Notes under the pieces: generated by a model
The model's database searches: none
What the model saw: only the letters and a program-made list of their open reading frames with translations
What the model was told of the DNA's origin: nothing
Translations under genes and position numbers: made by a program
Source: Paludisphaera rhizosphaerae
GTDB taxonomy: Bacteria; Planctomycetota; Planctomycetia; Isosphaerales; Isosphaeraceae
Reading direction: 5' to 3'
Length of the DNA: 64,000 nt
Assembly (NCBI RefSeq): GCF_011065895.1
Contig: NZ_JAALCR010000006.1
Coordinates: 62,001-126,000, forward strand
In this document: one piece after another, positions 1-8,953 of the stretch
Layout: the number at the start of each line of letters is the position of its first letter
How positions within the stretch are numbered: the first letter of the stretch is position 1

Positions 1-2
1 TG

Positions 3-155
3 GACGAAGCGCTCGCCGCCGCGTCTCATGGGCCGTCAGCCGAGGCGATTAGAACCGATCGCGCTCCCGGAAGCCACCGGATAATCACCCCCGAACCCGT
101 GGCGTCGTGGGATCGGCGACGGACCATTCGCGGCCCAGCTTGCTCTGAGGCATGA
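3..155 (+). other. open frame at left edge, possible C-terminal tail of an upstream gene
   Basis: A frame open from the left edge runs 50 codons to a TGA at 153-155. The translation is Ala/Arg/Pro-rich with no recognisable motif. It could be the end of a truncated gene or a chance open frame in GC-rich DNA. Nothing else is seen before the first confident gene. Confidence 0.15.
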
Positions 156-231
156 TGACGTCCTACTATTTTCTTAGTGGCGATTCCGACGCCAAGGCTT
201 GCCAACGCTCTTCAGCACGGAGCCCCTCTCG

Positions 232-1656
232 ATGCGACCGATGCTCGCCATCTGCTTGACCTTGCTGGCCTCGTACGCGGCGGCGCAAGATGACAGGCCG
301 ATCCCGCAAGACCACGCCAAGATGGAAGCGCTCGACCGCGAATGCCGGGAGTGGCACCTCCAGACGTTCCCGCAGGCGTACGATCGTGTCGGCAAAAAGA
401 ACCCCAAGTGGGACGACCTGGCCCGAGGCGCCCTGGATCTACTCGCTCGCAAGGCCTCGGATCAAATCGATCCGCCCATCACGGACGCTGATATTCGCGA
501 CGCGATGAAGAAGGCGGTCGACGCCGGCTGCGACGACCCGCTCGTCCGCTTTTATCTCGCCTTTCTCTCGCCGCCCGCGAAGGCGGAGATGGCGGAGTTC
601 ACGAAGAAACTACGGGCGATCTCTGACGCGATGAAGCAGAGTGCCTACCCGCCGATCCGTAAAGCGTTCGTCTTCCTCGCCGCCGCGGATTATGCGTCGT
701 TGAAGGAGAACATCAGCGAGGACGAAAAGAAGCAGGTCGCGCGAGAACTCGACGGCGTCCTGGAATTACTGCCCAAGAGCATGGCCGAGGATCCGAGGGG
801 CGAGCAATGGTATTACCGCTGGAATCAGATCATCCGGTCCGCCGTCGCCATCAACAAAGTGCTCTCCGGCGACCATAAGGCCGCCTTCGACCGCGTCGAC
901 TCCAAGCTCGCCAAGTTCGGGGGGGCCGAATACTCGCGACTGGCGGCCAAGGGGGCCTTCTACATCGATTGGGCGTGGGAAGCGCGGGGCGGCGGTTACG
1001 CCAACACGGTCACCGAGGAGGGATTTCGCCTCTTCGATTCGCGGCTCAACGCGGCCAGGGAGGCCCTGGAGCAGGCATGGAAACTGAACCCGGCCAGCAC
1101 GATCGTGCCGAACCTGATGCTGACCGTCGAGACGGGGAACGGGGGCGGCGATCGCGAGGCGATGGAGACGTGGTTCGAGCGTGCGATGCGGAACAACGGG
1201 AACGATCACCGTTCATGCTCGGCGAAACTGAACTGGTTGGATCCCAAGTGGTACGGGGATGAGGAAGGCGAGGAGATGGTGGCTTTCGGCAGGGCTTGCG
1301 CCGCCACCAAGAACTGGGGCGTCGGCCTCCCGATCCTCGCCCTGGACGCTCATTACCGCCGTTTCACGAGGATGGAACCCGGCGAATGGAAGACTTACAT
1401 CAGGAAGCCGGACGTGTGGGCGGATTTCTCGACGGTCTACCCCGAACACCTGAAGCGACACCCCGACGACCATATCGTGCGGAGCAAGTACGCCATGGCG
1501 TGTTTCACGAGCGAGCACTTCCAGGAAGCGAAGGAGCAGTTCGATATCCTGGGCGACAACCTCTGCGAGTGGATCACGGGGCCGAGATGGGATCTTGAGG
1601 AACTGAAGCGATGCCGCGAGGAGACCACGAAGTACCTCGCGTCCCAGAAGAAATAA
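232..1656 (+). CDS. secreted hypothetical protein with helical repeats
   Basis: A 474-residue protein of unknown function. I chose the ATG at 232 because it gives a clean Sec signal peptide (MRPMLAICLTLLASYAAAQ, residues 1-19); an upstream in-frame ATG at 199 would bury it. The mature part is rich in Lys/Glu/Ala helices with TPR-like or DUF4034-like spacing, for example 'REALEQAWKLNPAS' in the middle and 'YAMACFTSEHFQEAKEQFDILGD' split around the C-terminal third. No catalytic motif is visible. A role as a periplasmic scaffold is only a guess from the helical-repeat look. It stands alone: the next gene is convergent and 263 bp away. Confidence 0.75.
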   Translation: MRPMLAICLTLLASYAAAQDDRPIPQDHAKMEALDRECREWHLQTFPQAYDRVGKKNPKWDDLARGALDLLARKASDQIDPPITDADIRDAMKKAVDAGCDDPLVRFYLAFLSPPAKAEMAEFTKKLRAISDAMKQSAYPPIRKAFVFLAAADYASLKENISEDEKKQVARELDGVLELLPKSMAEDPRGEQWYYRWNQIIRSAVAINKVLSGDHKAAFDRVDSKLAKFGGAEYSRLAAKGAFYIDWAWEARGGGYANTVTEEGFRLFDSRLNAAREALEQAWKLNPASTIVPNLMLTVETGNGGGDREAMETWFERAMRNNGNDHRSCSAKLNWLDPKWYGDEEGEEMVAFGRACAATKNWGVGLPILALDAHYRRFTRMEPGEWKTYIRKPDVWADFSTVYPEHLKRHPDDHIVRSKYAMACFTSEHFQEAKEQFDILGDNLCEWITGPRWDLEELKRCREETTKYLASQKK

Positions 1657-1919
1657 GCCGACCTGCCAGGGCGGGGCGCCCGACACCGACCGCCTCGCCT
1701 CGCCCCGCCACGGCCTTGGCGACGACGATCAGGCGGTTGAATCGGCTTCGACGAAGCGCGTGGTGAGCGGGCTGGAACGGCCGTAAGTTCGATCGTCACT
1801 CCACCGTGAATACACCGACCCCAATGCCGGCCGCGGCGGAAAGCGTCAGGGTCGTCAGCCAGAACCGTCGGATGGAAGTCTCGCTGGGCAGCGGTCGCGT
1901 CCCGGATCGTTGAGGGCGG

Positions 1920-4364
1920 TCAATTCCTCTCGCGGACGTTCTCCTGGTTGAGCGAGAAATCCATGAAGCGAACGGTGAGCGGTTCCTTCGAGGCGTTGGA
2001 GCCGATGAGCCCGATTCTGACCTTGTCGGGGAACCTCATCGGGAGCTGCTGGAGGGTGAAGACGAACTGATTTGTGCCGAAGAAACAGCGTACGGCCCCA
2101 TCCAGGCGGACGATCCGGACCTTCAGCGGACCTTCGGGGGCATGCTGGACGAAGGGGCCCTGGAGCCGGCCGTTGTCGCGGAACTCGACGACGACCTCGG
2201 TCTTGGTCGTGGTCCCTCGGCCGCCGTTGAAGCGGTCTCGTTCGACGGTGACGCCTCGCTCGATCCAGACGTAGTTGTTCTTGTCCTCGTAAACGACGAG
2301 GCCGGCCCCCTGGTAGGTGTTGGGCAGAGACTTCCCCTTGTGCTTGGCGGGCTCAAGGCCCGGCAGCAGCGAGCCGCCGACCTGCACGCTCATGTCGAAG
2401 TCCCCCTGGACTTCGGTGAGCGTCATCGGGGACGGCCGCGAGGCGAAGTCCGGTCCCAGCAGGAAGACGCCGGCGGGGACGTCCAGGACGACGCCGTCTT
2501 CGCGTTTGGTCAGCTTGCAGGCCTTTGATGGGTCGACGAGGTCGCCGGGGTTGATCGAGCTGGCTCCGTCGTCCCCCCCCTGCGCGGGGTTGCGCACCAC
2601 GAGGGTCGAGGCGCCGGGGACGGAGGGGACGACATAGCGGAAGGGCTTCTCCCGGATCGTCGCCCCAGACTCGTCGCGGGCGCAGATCTGAAAACTCATC
2701 GCCCGTCCGTTCGTCGGCCGAACGCGGATCGTGCCCGAGAGCCGACCGGCTCGATTCTCGAGCGGCGCTCGGTCCGCGCCGGGGATCTCCGCCCAACCCG
2801 CGATTGGATCAGGGGATGCGGGCGACTCCGGTCCGGCGAGCAGTTCCACCGATCGGAGCTTGCTGAACGGGTCGATCGCCGCTCCGCGGACGTCGAGGAC
2901 GGTCTCGCCGCCCTTCGTCGACATGACTCCCAGGCGGACGCGTCCGACGCGGCCGGCGATCATCCGCACCAACTCGGAGGCAGGGACCGCGAAGCCGATG
3001 TTGGTGTTCGCGATCTTCGCCACGGCCAGTCCGACCAGCCGGCCCTTCTCGTCGACCACCGGGCCGCCGCTGTTGCCCGGATTGATCGAGCCGTCGATCT
3101 GGACCACCGTCAGGCGGCCGGCCTCGTCGTACTGGAGCCGCGACACCGAGCCCCGCGCGGTCGAGGCCGAGGGATTGCGGTGGTCCCCCGGGTCGCTCGC
3201 GCCGGGGAGCATGCCGGGAAGATCGCCGAACGGGAAGCCGCAGATGAGGACCGGCGTCGTCTCGGTTGCGTCCGAGACGGAAGACGGCTCGATCGGGGCC
3301 GGCGGCGACGGGACGCCGTCGACTTGCAAGAGGGCCAGGTCCCGATTCCCCTCGCGATCGTAGGCGATCACCCGGGCCATCCTGCTGACCTCGCGGCCTC
3401 CCGGCATACCGCTGCGGAAGACCGCCGTGATCGAGGAACGGGAAGCGGCGGTCGTCTCGTCGCCCTCGGTCTCCTGGGCGTTGCGCATGCCCACGACGTG
3501 GTGGTTGGTGGCGATGTAGGCCGTGTTCCCGTCGACCCGGACGACGAATCCCGTTCCGCTCGACTGCTCTCGACCCTGGCCGACCTTCAGGTAGACGGTC
3601 GCCTCCTTGATCCGGGTCACCAGGTCCGTAAGGCTCGGCGCGGAGGCCGGCGGAGTCGCCGATGGAGCGGCCGGCGGGGCTGCCGGGGCAGCGGCCGGCG
3701 GGATCGCCGGAGGAGCGGTCGGTGGGATCGCCGGAGGAGCTGCTGGTTTCGAGGCGGCCTGGACCACGGCGGGATTTGCGGCCGGCGGTGCGATCGGGCC
3801 CGGAGAAGAAGGCGCCCCGGCAAGTCCCGGCTGCACCCCCAAATTCGGAGGCTGCGGGGGCAGGTTCAGTGGTTGCAGGGGAGTCGACAGACCCGTGAGC
3901 GGCGTGGCTGCCAAAGGGCCGTTCGTCGGCCGGATCCAGGTGCGAGGGTTGGAGGGGAACTTCGCGACGGGCGGCGGCGGACTGGGGGCGAGCAGCCTCG
4001 TCACGGCGATCCAGGCAAGCGCCGCGACCAGGAGCCCGGCGCTTCCAGCCCCCAGCCGTTTGGGCGTCCAGAACGGGGCTTCATACTCCTCATCGAGCCA
4101 GTCGTCGTCCTCTTCCGCCCCCGGATCCTCGGGCGGGGCTTCCGAGGGCGGAATCGGTTCGGAATCGACCTGGGGACGACTCTTCGTCATGGTCAGCGCG
4201 GTGGGTTCCTCTGGCTCGTCGTCGACGGCAGGAGCGGCTGCCGGGGCATGACGCGTTACGGTGACCAGATTCCGGCAGGAGACGCAGACGGCGCGGGGAC
4301 CGACGAACCCCTCGGGGAGCGAATGCGTGGCGTTGCAATAAGGGCAGGTGAACTCGGTCGCCAT
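1920..4364 (-). CDS. zinc-ribbon, membrane-anchored HtrA-like serine protease with C-terminal lectin-like domain
   Basis: An 814-residue multi-domain protein. Order: an N-terminal zinc ribbon (CPYC near residue 8, CVSC near 27); an acidic linker; one transmembrane helix near residues 107-127; a long Pro/Ala-rich linker (about 130-245); a trypsin-like S1C domain with the triad in NHHVV (near 287), NRDLALL (near 340) and PGNSGGP (near 431), then IGFAVPASEL typical of HtrA/DegP; and a C-terminal beta-sandwich resembling DUF1349/concanavalin folds (GAGLVVYEDKNNYVWIERG). No PDZ domain is evident, which is unusual for HtrA proteins; the lectin-like module may replace it. The topology suggests a cytoplasmic zinc ribbon and an extracytoplasmic protease, possibly for envelope quality control or signalling. 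It is monocistronic, convergent with the preceding gene. Confidence 0.85.
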   Translation of the reverse strand: MATEFTCPYCNATHSLPEGFVGPRAVCVSCRNLVTVTRHAPAAAPAVDDEPEEPTALTMTKSRPQVDSEPIPPSEAPPEDPGAEEDDDWLDEEYEAPFWTPKRLGAGSAGLLVAALAWIAVTRLLAPSPPPPVAKFPSNPRTWIRPTNGPLAATPLTGLSTPLQPLNLPPQPPNLGVQPGLAGAPSSPGPIAPPAANPAVVQAASKPAAPPAIPPTAPPAIPPAAAPAAPPAAPSATPPASAPSLTDLVTRIKEATVYLKVGQGREQSSGTGFVVRVDGNTAYIATNHHVVGMRNAQETEGDETTAASRSSITAVFRSGMPGGREVSRMARVIAYDREGNRDLALLQVDGVPSPPAPIEPSSVSDATETTPVLICGFPFGDLPGMLPGASDPGDHRNPSASTARGSVSRLQYDEAGRLTVVQIDGSINPGNSGGPVVDEKGRLVGLAVAKIANTNIGFAVPASELVRMIAGRVGRVRLGVMSTKGGETVLDVRGAAIDPFSKLRSVELLAGPESPASPDPIAGWAEIPGADRAPLENRAGRLSGTIRVRPTNGRAMSFQICARDESGATIREKPFRYVVPSVPGASTLVVRNPAQGGDDGASSINPGDLVDPSKACKLTKREDGVVLDVPAGVFLLGPDFASRPSPMTLTEVQGDFDMSVQVGGSLLPGLEPAKHKGKSLPNTYQGAGLVVYEDKNNYVWIERGVTVERDRFNGGRGTTTKTEVVVEFRDNGRLQGPFVQHAPEGPLKVRIVRLDGAVRCFFGTNQFVFTLQQLPMRFPDKVRIGLIGSNASKEPLTVRFMDFSLNQENVRERN

Positions 4365-4571
4365 GAGCGCCTCGCTCGACTGGAGTCGGGGTTCGGGATT
4401 CGCAATGTCGCCTGTGCGATGCGATGCATTTTGCGACTCCAGTCTAACCTGGCGCGAGTCATGGCGGAAAGAGTTTGGAATCGTCTCTCTGGAGCGAATC
4501 CCGTCGCCATGGACCGGGAATGAGAGAACACCTGGCCGTTGGGTAAGCGAGGCGTCTCTCCTTTCCTCAGC

Positions 4572-5057
4572 TCAGCCTTTGCCCCGGCGCGCGGCCTCAA
4601 TCGCCGCGATGTCGATCTTCCCCATCGTCATCATGGCTTCCATGGCTCGCTTCGCGGCGGCTCGATCCGGGTCGGTCGTCGCTTCGAGCAGCACGCGCGG
4701 CGTGATCTGCCAGGAGAAGCCCCACTTGTCCTTGCACCAACCGCAGGCGCTCTCCTCGCCGCCGTGGTCGACGATCGCGTTCCAGTAGCGGTCGGTTTCT
4801 TCCTGGTTCTCGGTCAGCACCATGAAGCTGACTGACTCGTTCGGCTTGAAATTCGGCCCGCCGTTGAGGCCGATGTAATCCTGGCCCAGGACGGTGAACT
4901 CGACGATCAGTTCCTCGCCCTCCTTCATGGACGGATTGTCCGCGGCGGAGGCGTGCCCCTTCCCGACGTGGCTGTCGGGGAACACGCTGGCGTAGAACTC
5001 GGCCGCCTCGCGGGCCTTGCCATGATCGAACCACAGGCAGGTCTTCATTTTGTTCAT
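4572..5057 (-). CDS. VOC family protein (PhnB/3-demethylubiquinone methyltransferase-like fold)
   Basis: 161 residues. The opening KMKTCLWFDHGKAREAAEFY and the segments VEFTVLGQDYIGLNGGP and GWCKDKWGFSWQITP match the PhnB / '3-demethylubiquinone-9 3-methyltransferase' branch of the vicinal-oxygen-chelate superfamily, a betaalphabetabetabeta fold that often works as a dimer. Many members are not methyltransferases and their substrates are unknown, so I assign no reaction. Length is normal for the family. It stands 207 bp from the protease gene on the same strand and is probably transcribed separately. Confidence 0.85.
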   Translation of the reverse strand: MNKMKTCLWFDHGKAREAAEFYASVFPDSHVGKGHASAADNPSMKEGEELIVEFTVLGQDYIGLNGGPNFKPNESVSFMVLTENQEETDRYWNAIVDHGGEESACGWCKDKWGFSWQITPRVLLEATTDPDRAAAKRAMEAMMTMGKIDIAAIEAARRGKG

Positions 5058-5336
5058 ATCTCGCTCTCCTCGCTTGGAGCCGACGAAACTGAAGGGATGA
5101 CCCGGTCATCTCTCCTGGAGAGATCACGACGTCAGGGGATTGAAACCAGTTATCGACGATAAGTCAACATGCGTACAGTAAAAATCTGGCTTTCGCGGCA
5201 GTTGGTGGATTCGTCGCAAGGTTGCGTCGAGGCGGCCGGCGCTCCAGAATGGAGCGATTCGGTCCTCGGCGCGACATCTGCCGCCCCGGGACGTCGACCT
5301 TGTTTCGGAATACGACTCAGCCAGGGGGAAGACGAG

Positions 5337-6680
5337 ATGAACGGCGAGACGAGGACTAGCCGGCGCGGGTTCCTGATGGGGGCCGGCGCGGGCGCGGCGG
5401 CGGGCCTGGCGTTCCCGACGATCCTGACGAGCAAGACGCGGGCCGGCCTGGTCGCTCCGTCCGAGCGGATCCGGCTCGGGTTCATCGGCGTCGGTCGGCA
5501 GGGGAACGACAACCTCAAGGGCTTCCTGGGCAAGAAGGAAGTCGAGGTCGTCGCCCTGGCGGACGTTGACAAGAAGCACCTGGCCTCCACGGCCGACGTC
5601 GTCCAGAAGGCTGGCGGCAAGCCGGCGACGTTCGGCGACTACCGCAAGCTGCTCGACGACGACTCGATCGACGCCGTCGTCGTCTGCACCCCCGACCACT
5701 GGCACGCCCTGGCGACGACCGACTCCTGCGCCGCCGGCAAGGACGTCTACTGCGAAAAGCCGCTCAGCCTGACCATCGCCGAGGGGCGACGGATGGTCGA
5801 CGTGGCCCGCGCCTCCAAGCGGGTCGTGCAGACCGGCAGCCAGCAGCGCTCCGACGACCGCTTCCGCCTGGCCTGCGAGCAGGTCCGCAGCGGTCGGCTG
5901 GGGAAGATCAAGGAGGTCCACGTCCTGCTGCCGAAGGTCAACTTCGCCGGCCCGGCCGTCGCCGACTCCACCCCTCCCGCCGAGCTGGACTACCAGTTCT
6001 GGCTTGGCCCCGCCCCCGAGCGGCCCTACAACGAGAAGCACGTCCACTACCTCTTCCGCTTCTTCTGGGACTACTCCGGCGGCCAGATGACGAACTTCGG
6101 CGCCCACCACCTGGACATCGCCCAGTGGGCCCTCGGCCGCGACGAATCCGGCCCGTCGGAGATCGAGGCGACGGCCACCTTCAACAAGGACCACTGGTTC
6201 GAGGTCGCCGAGACCAGCAAGATCGTCTACACCTACGATGACGGCGTGAAGCTCCTCTGCCTGCAGGGCGAGGGCAAGGGCCACTCGGTCCAGTTCAAGG
6301 GCGAGAAGGGCGAAATCGGCGTCTCCCGCGGCAGCATCTCCGCCAGCAATCCGGATCTGCTCAAGCAGGAGGGCCACAGCGACACGGTCCACCTGTACGT
6401 CAGCAAGAACCACCACCAGAACTTCCTCGACTGCGTCAAGTCGCGCAAGAACCCGATCTGCGACGTCGAGATCGGCCACCGCTCGGCGACCGTCTGCCAC
6501 CTGGGGAACATCGCCATCCGGGCCGGCCGGAAGATCAAGTGGGACCCCAAGGCCGAGACGATCGTCGGCGACGCCGAGGCCGCCTCGATGCTCTCCCGCC
6601 CGTATCGCTCCCCCTGGAAGCTCCCTGACCCGGCCGCCGTCAAGCCCAAGGCCGTCGCCGCGGCCGCCGCGGGCGCCTGA
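5337..6680 (+). CDS. Tat-exported Gfo/Idh/MocA family oxidoreductase
   Basis: 447 residues from the ATG at 5337, which places a twin-arginine leader (TSRRGFLMGAGAGAAAG) at the N-terminus; the open frame begins earlier but without a leader. The NAD(P)-binding Rossmann motif is GFIGVGRQGNDN, followed by the family signature YCEKPLS and the C-terminal domain with GGQMTNFGAHHLDIAQW, whose His pair lies at the active-site face. Family members oxidise or epimerise sugars and cyclitols; export through Tat suggests it folds with cofactor in the cytoplasm and acts outside the inner membrane, a very common planctomycete arrangement. Substrate cannot be read from sequence. A strong terminator follows at once, so it is monocistronic. 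Confidence 0.92.
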   Translation: MNGETRTSRRGFLMGAGAGAAAGLAFPTILTSKTRAGLVAPSERIRLGFIGVGRQGNDNLKGFLGKKEVEVVALADVDKKHLASTADVVQKAGGKPATFGDYRKLLDDDSIDAVVVCTPDHWHALATTDSCAAGKDVYCEKPLSLTIAEGRRMVDVARASKRVVQTGSQQRSDDRFRLACEQVRSGRLGKIKEVHVLLPKVNFAGPAVADSTPPAELDYQFWLGPAPERPYNEKHVHYLFRFFWDYSGGQMTNFGAHHLDIAQWALGRDESGPSEIEATATFNKDHWFEVAETSKIVYTYDDGVKLLCLQGEGKGHSVQFKGEKGEIGVSRGSISASNPDLLKQEGHSDTVHLYVSKNHHQNFLDCVKSRKNPICDVEIGHRSATVCHLGNIAIRAGRKIKWDPKAETIVGDAEAASMLSRPYRSPWKLPDPAAVKPKAVAAAAAGA

Positions 6681-6716
6681 GGCGTCGACCGGATCGAGAC
6701 GAATTTGTTAGGATTT

Positions 6717-6759
6717 AACGACGCACGCCGCGAAGCCGCGGCGTGCGTCGTTGTGTTTT
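6717..6759 (+). terminator. Rho-independent terminator after the Gfo/Idh/MocA gene
   Basis: A perfect 16-bp stem (6717-6732 with 6737-6752) closes a 4-nt AAGC loop and is followed by a T-rich stretch with four consecutive T at 6756-6759. It lies 37 nt after the stop codon and is the clearest intrinsic terminator in the window. Confidence 0.9.
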
Positions 6760-6951
6760 GATGGATGACTTCCTGAGACTCTTCACGGATCCCCTCCCCC
6801 GGGCTTCGGTTTCGGCCGGGTGTCGGGTGCCATGCCCATGCTTGCGTAGCCATGGCAGCCGATTCGAAAGGCGGCGTCGACGATGAGTCGTCGTGGGCTG
6901 GACGGAGATGAGTGAGGAGTCTCGATGTTCTTGATCTGTCGAGGCGGACTG

Positions 6952-8712
6952 ATGCGCAGGCGAGAGTTCCTCGGGGCTTGGGGTGCGGGTTTGGCGTTGG
7001 CGGCGACTGCGCGAGGGCCTCTCGCTCGGGGAGCGGCGGCGGCCGCCGGGACGGTTTACGCGGACTTCGACGTCGTGATCGCCGGCGGGACGACGGCGGC
7101 CTTCGCGGCGGCCGTGGCTGCGGCCGAGTCGGGCGCGCGGACCTGCCTCATCGAGCCGACCGACTGGGTCGGCGGCCAGATTACCTCGAGCGCCGTGCCG
7201 GCCATCGACGAGGCCTGGCACACGATCAAGGACAAGAAGACCGGCGAGTCCTACAAGGTCTTCTCCATCGCCCGCGACCGCGTCAACATGACGCCCAACT
7301 TCCGCGCGATGCTCGACGCCACCGGCAACCCCGGTCAGGGATGGGTCAGCAACTACTGCTTCGAGCCCAAGAACTTCCTCGACCAGCACCTGCTGCCGCT
7401 GGAGAAGAAGCTCGTCGAATCCGGCAAGCTGGTCGTCTTCCGCGACACCGTCATCAAGAAGGTTGACGCGGCCGGCGATCGCATCACGGCGATCACGGCG
7501 ATCCGCCGCACGCCCAGGCCGGGCGTCGCCGCTGGGGGCTATGATCTTCTCCCCTCGAAGGACCTGGCCGACTGGTACAGCCCCGAGCCTTCCTCGCGGT
7601 TCGACAAGGAAGTGATCCGCTTTGAGGCCCCCGCCGGGCGTCCTGTCGTCTTCCTGGACGCCACCGAGTGGGGCGAGGTTCTCGTCCTGGCCGACGCTCC
7701 CTATCTCCAGGGCGTGGAGACCGAGGACGGCGGCCGCGTTGGCGACGACCGCTGCGGCCAGTCGACGGTCTACGACTTCGTCCAGCGCTTCGCCGCCGAG
7801 GGCGCCGACGAGCCCGCCGGTCCCGAGGGCGTCACCGGCTTCGGCTACGACGAGTTCCACGGCAAGGCTGAGGCCTGGAACAAGATCTGGACCTATCGCC
7901 GGATCAAGAGCGCCAAGGGGGGCGGCCCGGCGGCCGTCGGCGACCTCTGCCTCCAGAACTGGGGATACTCGCCCAAGCTCCAGGCCGGCGGCAACGACTA
8001 TCCGTTCGGCTACCTCTTCATCTCGAAGACCGACGCCGAGGCCCAGAAGGCTGACTGGAAGGGGGGCGTCGACCTGGCCGTAATGGCCGAGGCCGAGCGC
8101 CGGGCGTTGGGCTGGCACCACTGGTTCAAGCAGCACGCTCCCGAGGGGATCGACCCCCGGCAAATCCTGCTCGACGGTTCGGTCCTGGGGACCTCGCACG
8201 GCCTGGCGAAGCTCCCCTACATCCGCGACACCCGGCGCTCGATCGGCGTCGACGGCTACGTCCTGAAGGGGAGCGACCTGACCGGCTCGGTCGCGAAGAA
8301 GACGGGCCGACGCTTCTTCGACCGGGTCGCGCTGGGGGCCTACCCGATGGACGTCCACCCGATGTCCACCTGCAAGATGCCCGCCTACATCACTTCGGCC
8401 CATGACACGCTGCCGTTCTACATCCCGTTCCGCGCCCTGACGAACGAGAAGTACGGCAACCTGCTCGTCGCCGGCAAGACGATGGCCCAGAGCTTCCTGG
8501 CCAACGCCGCGACCCGCCTGCACCCGATCGAGTGGTCCACCGGCACCGCCGCCGGCGTCGCCGCCGCCGACATGGCCAAGAACCGCCTCACCACCCGCGA
8601 CGAACTGGAACGGATCGAGTCCCTCCAGGCCCTCGTCCGCCAGAAGACCCCGACCGAGTGGACCATCGACGGCAAGCTCTACCCCGGCGCGGACGTCGGC
8701 GTGGGAGAGTGA
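6952..8712 (+). CDS. Tat-exported FAD-dependent oxidoreductase
   Basis: 586 residues from the ATG at 6952, giving a Tat leader (MRRREFLGAWGAGLALAA). The frame is open from 6925, but the extra nine residues precede the twin arginines and look untranslated. The FAD motif is DVVIAGGTTAAFAAAVAAA followed by the acidic residue in CLIEPTDWVGGQ, as in the FAD_oxidored (PF12831) group that includes putative xanthan-lyase-like proteins. The C-terminal NLLVAGKTMAQSF and GTAAGVAAADMAKN complete the FAD site. Substrate is unknown; neighbouring Gfo-type oxidoreductases suggest carbohydrate work, but this is inference. It is separated from the previous gene by a strong terminator. Confidence 0.9.
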   Translation: MRRREFLGAWGAGLALAATARGPLARGAAAAAGTVYADFDVVIAGGTTAAFAAAVAAAESGARTCLIEPTDWVGGQITSSAVPAIDEAWHTIKDKKTGESYKVFSIARDRVNMTPNFRAMLDATGNPGQGWVSNYCFEPKNFLDQHLLPLEKKLVESGKLVVFRDTVIKKVDAAGDRITAITAIRRTPRPGVAAGGYDLLPSKDLADWYSPEPSSRFDKEVIRFEAPAGRPVVFLDATEWGEVLVLADAPYLQGVETEDGGRVGDDRCGQSTVYDFVQRFAAEGADEPAGPEGVTGFGYDEFHGKAEAWNKIWTYRRIKSAKGGGPAAVGDLCLQNWGYSPKLQAGGNDYPFGYLFISKTDAEAQKADWKGGVDLAVMAEAERRALGWHHWFKQHAPEGIDPRQILLDGSVLGTSHGLAKLPYIRDTRRSIGVDGYVLKGSDLTGSVAKKTGRRFFDRVALGAYPMDVHPMSTCKMPAYITSAHDTLPFYIPFRALTNEKYGNLLVAGKTMAQSFLANAATRLHPIEWSTGTAAGVAAADMAKNRLTTRDELERIESLQALVRQKTPTEWTIDGKLYPGADVGVGE

Positions 8713-8767
8713 GGAAGGATTTGAGCGAAGGGATTCCATCCAGTCAGCCGAACTCGCGAACGACCTT

Positions 8768-8953
8768 ATGCTCGACGAGGCTCTCGACCTGTGGGAAAGC
8801 GAAAATGCCCTTCCCGCAGGTCGAGAGCCGACGTTTCAGGCCATCCAGCGAAGCCTGGACGACATGAACAAGCGGCGGACGGTGGACGCCTACGAGTCGG
8901 CAGCGCGATTGTCATCACGCCCTGACGTGGGAGGCGAAAGGAAGTGCCGATGA
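8768..8953 (+). CDS. small hypothetical protein, ATGA-coupled to the WD40-like gene
   Basis: A 61-residue open frame (MLDEALDLWESENALPAG...) whose TGA at 8951-8953 overlaps the ATG at 8950 of the next gene, the classic arrangement for translational coupling. The frame stays open upstream, in a different phase, back into the end of the FAD gene, with further helical-looking sequence, so the true start is uncertain and no good ribosome site is seen. The composition is amphipathic-helical and charged. It may be a small partner of the WD40-like protein or a decayed remnant. Confidence 0.4.
   Translation: MLDEALDLWESENALPAGREPTFQAIQRSLDDMNKRRTVDAYESAARLSSRPDVGGERKCR

Noticed and set aside
5124-6500. 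458-codon minus-strand frame opposite the Gfo/Idh/MocA gene
   Set aside because: Ala/Val/Leu/Asp-rich mirror of GC-rich codons, no motif; the plus strand is an unambiguous family member.
6715-8739. 674-codon minus-strand frame opposite the FAD oxidoreductase
   Set aside because: Antisense artefact of third-position GC bias; no start context or motif.
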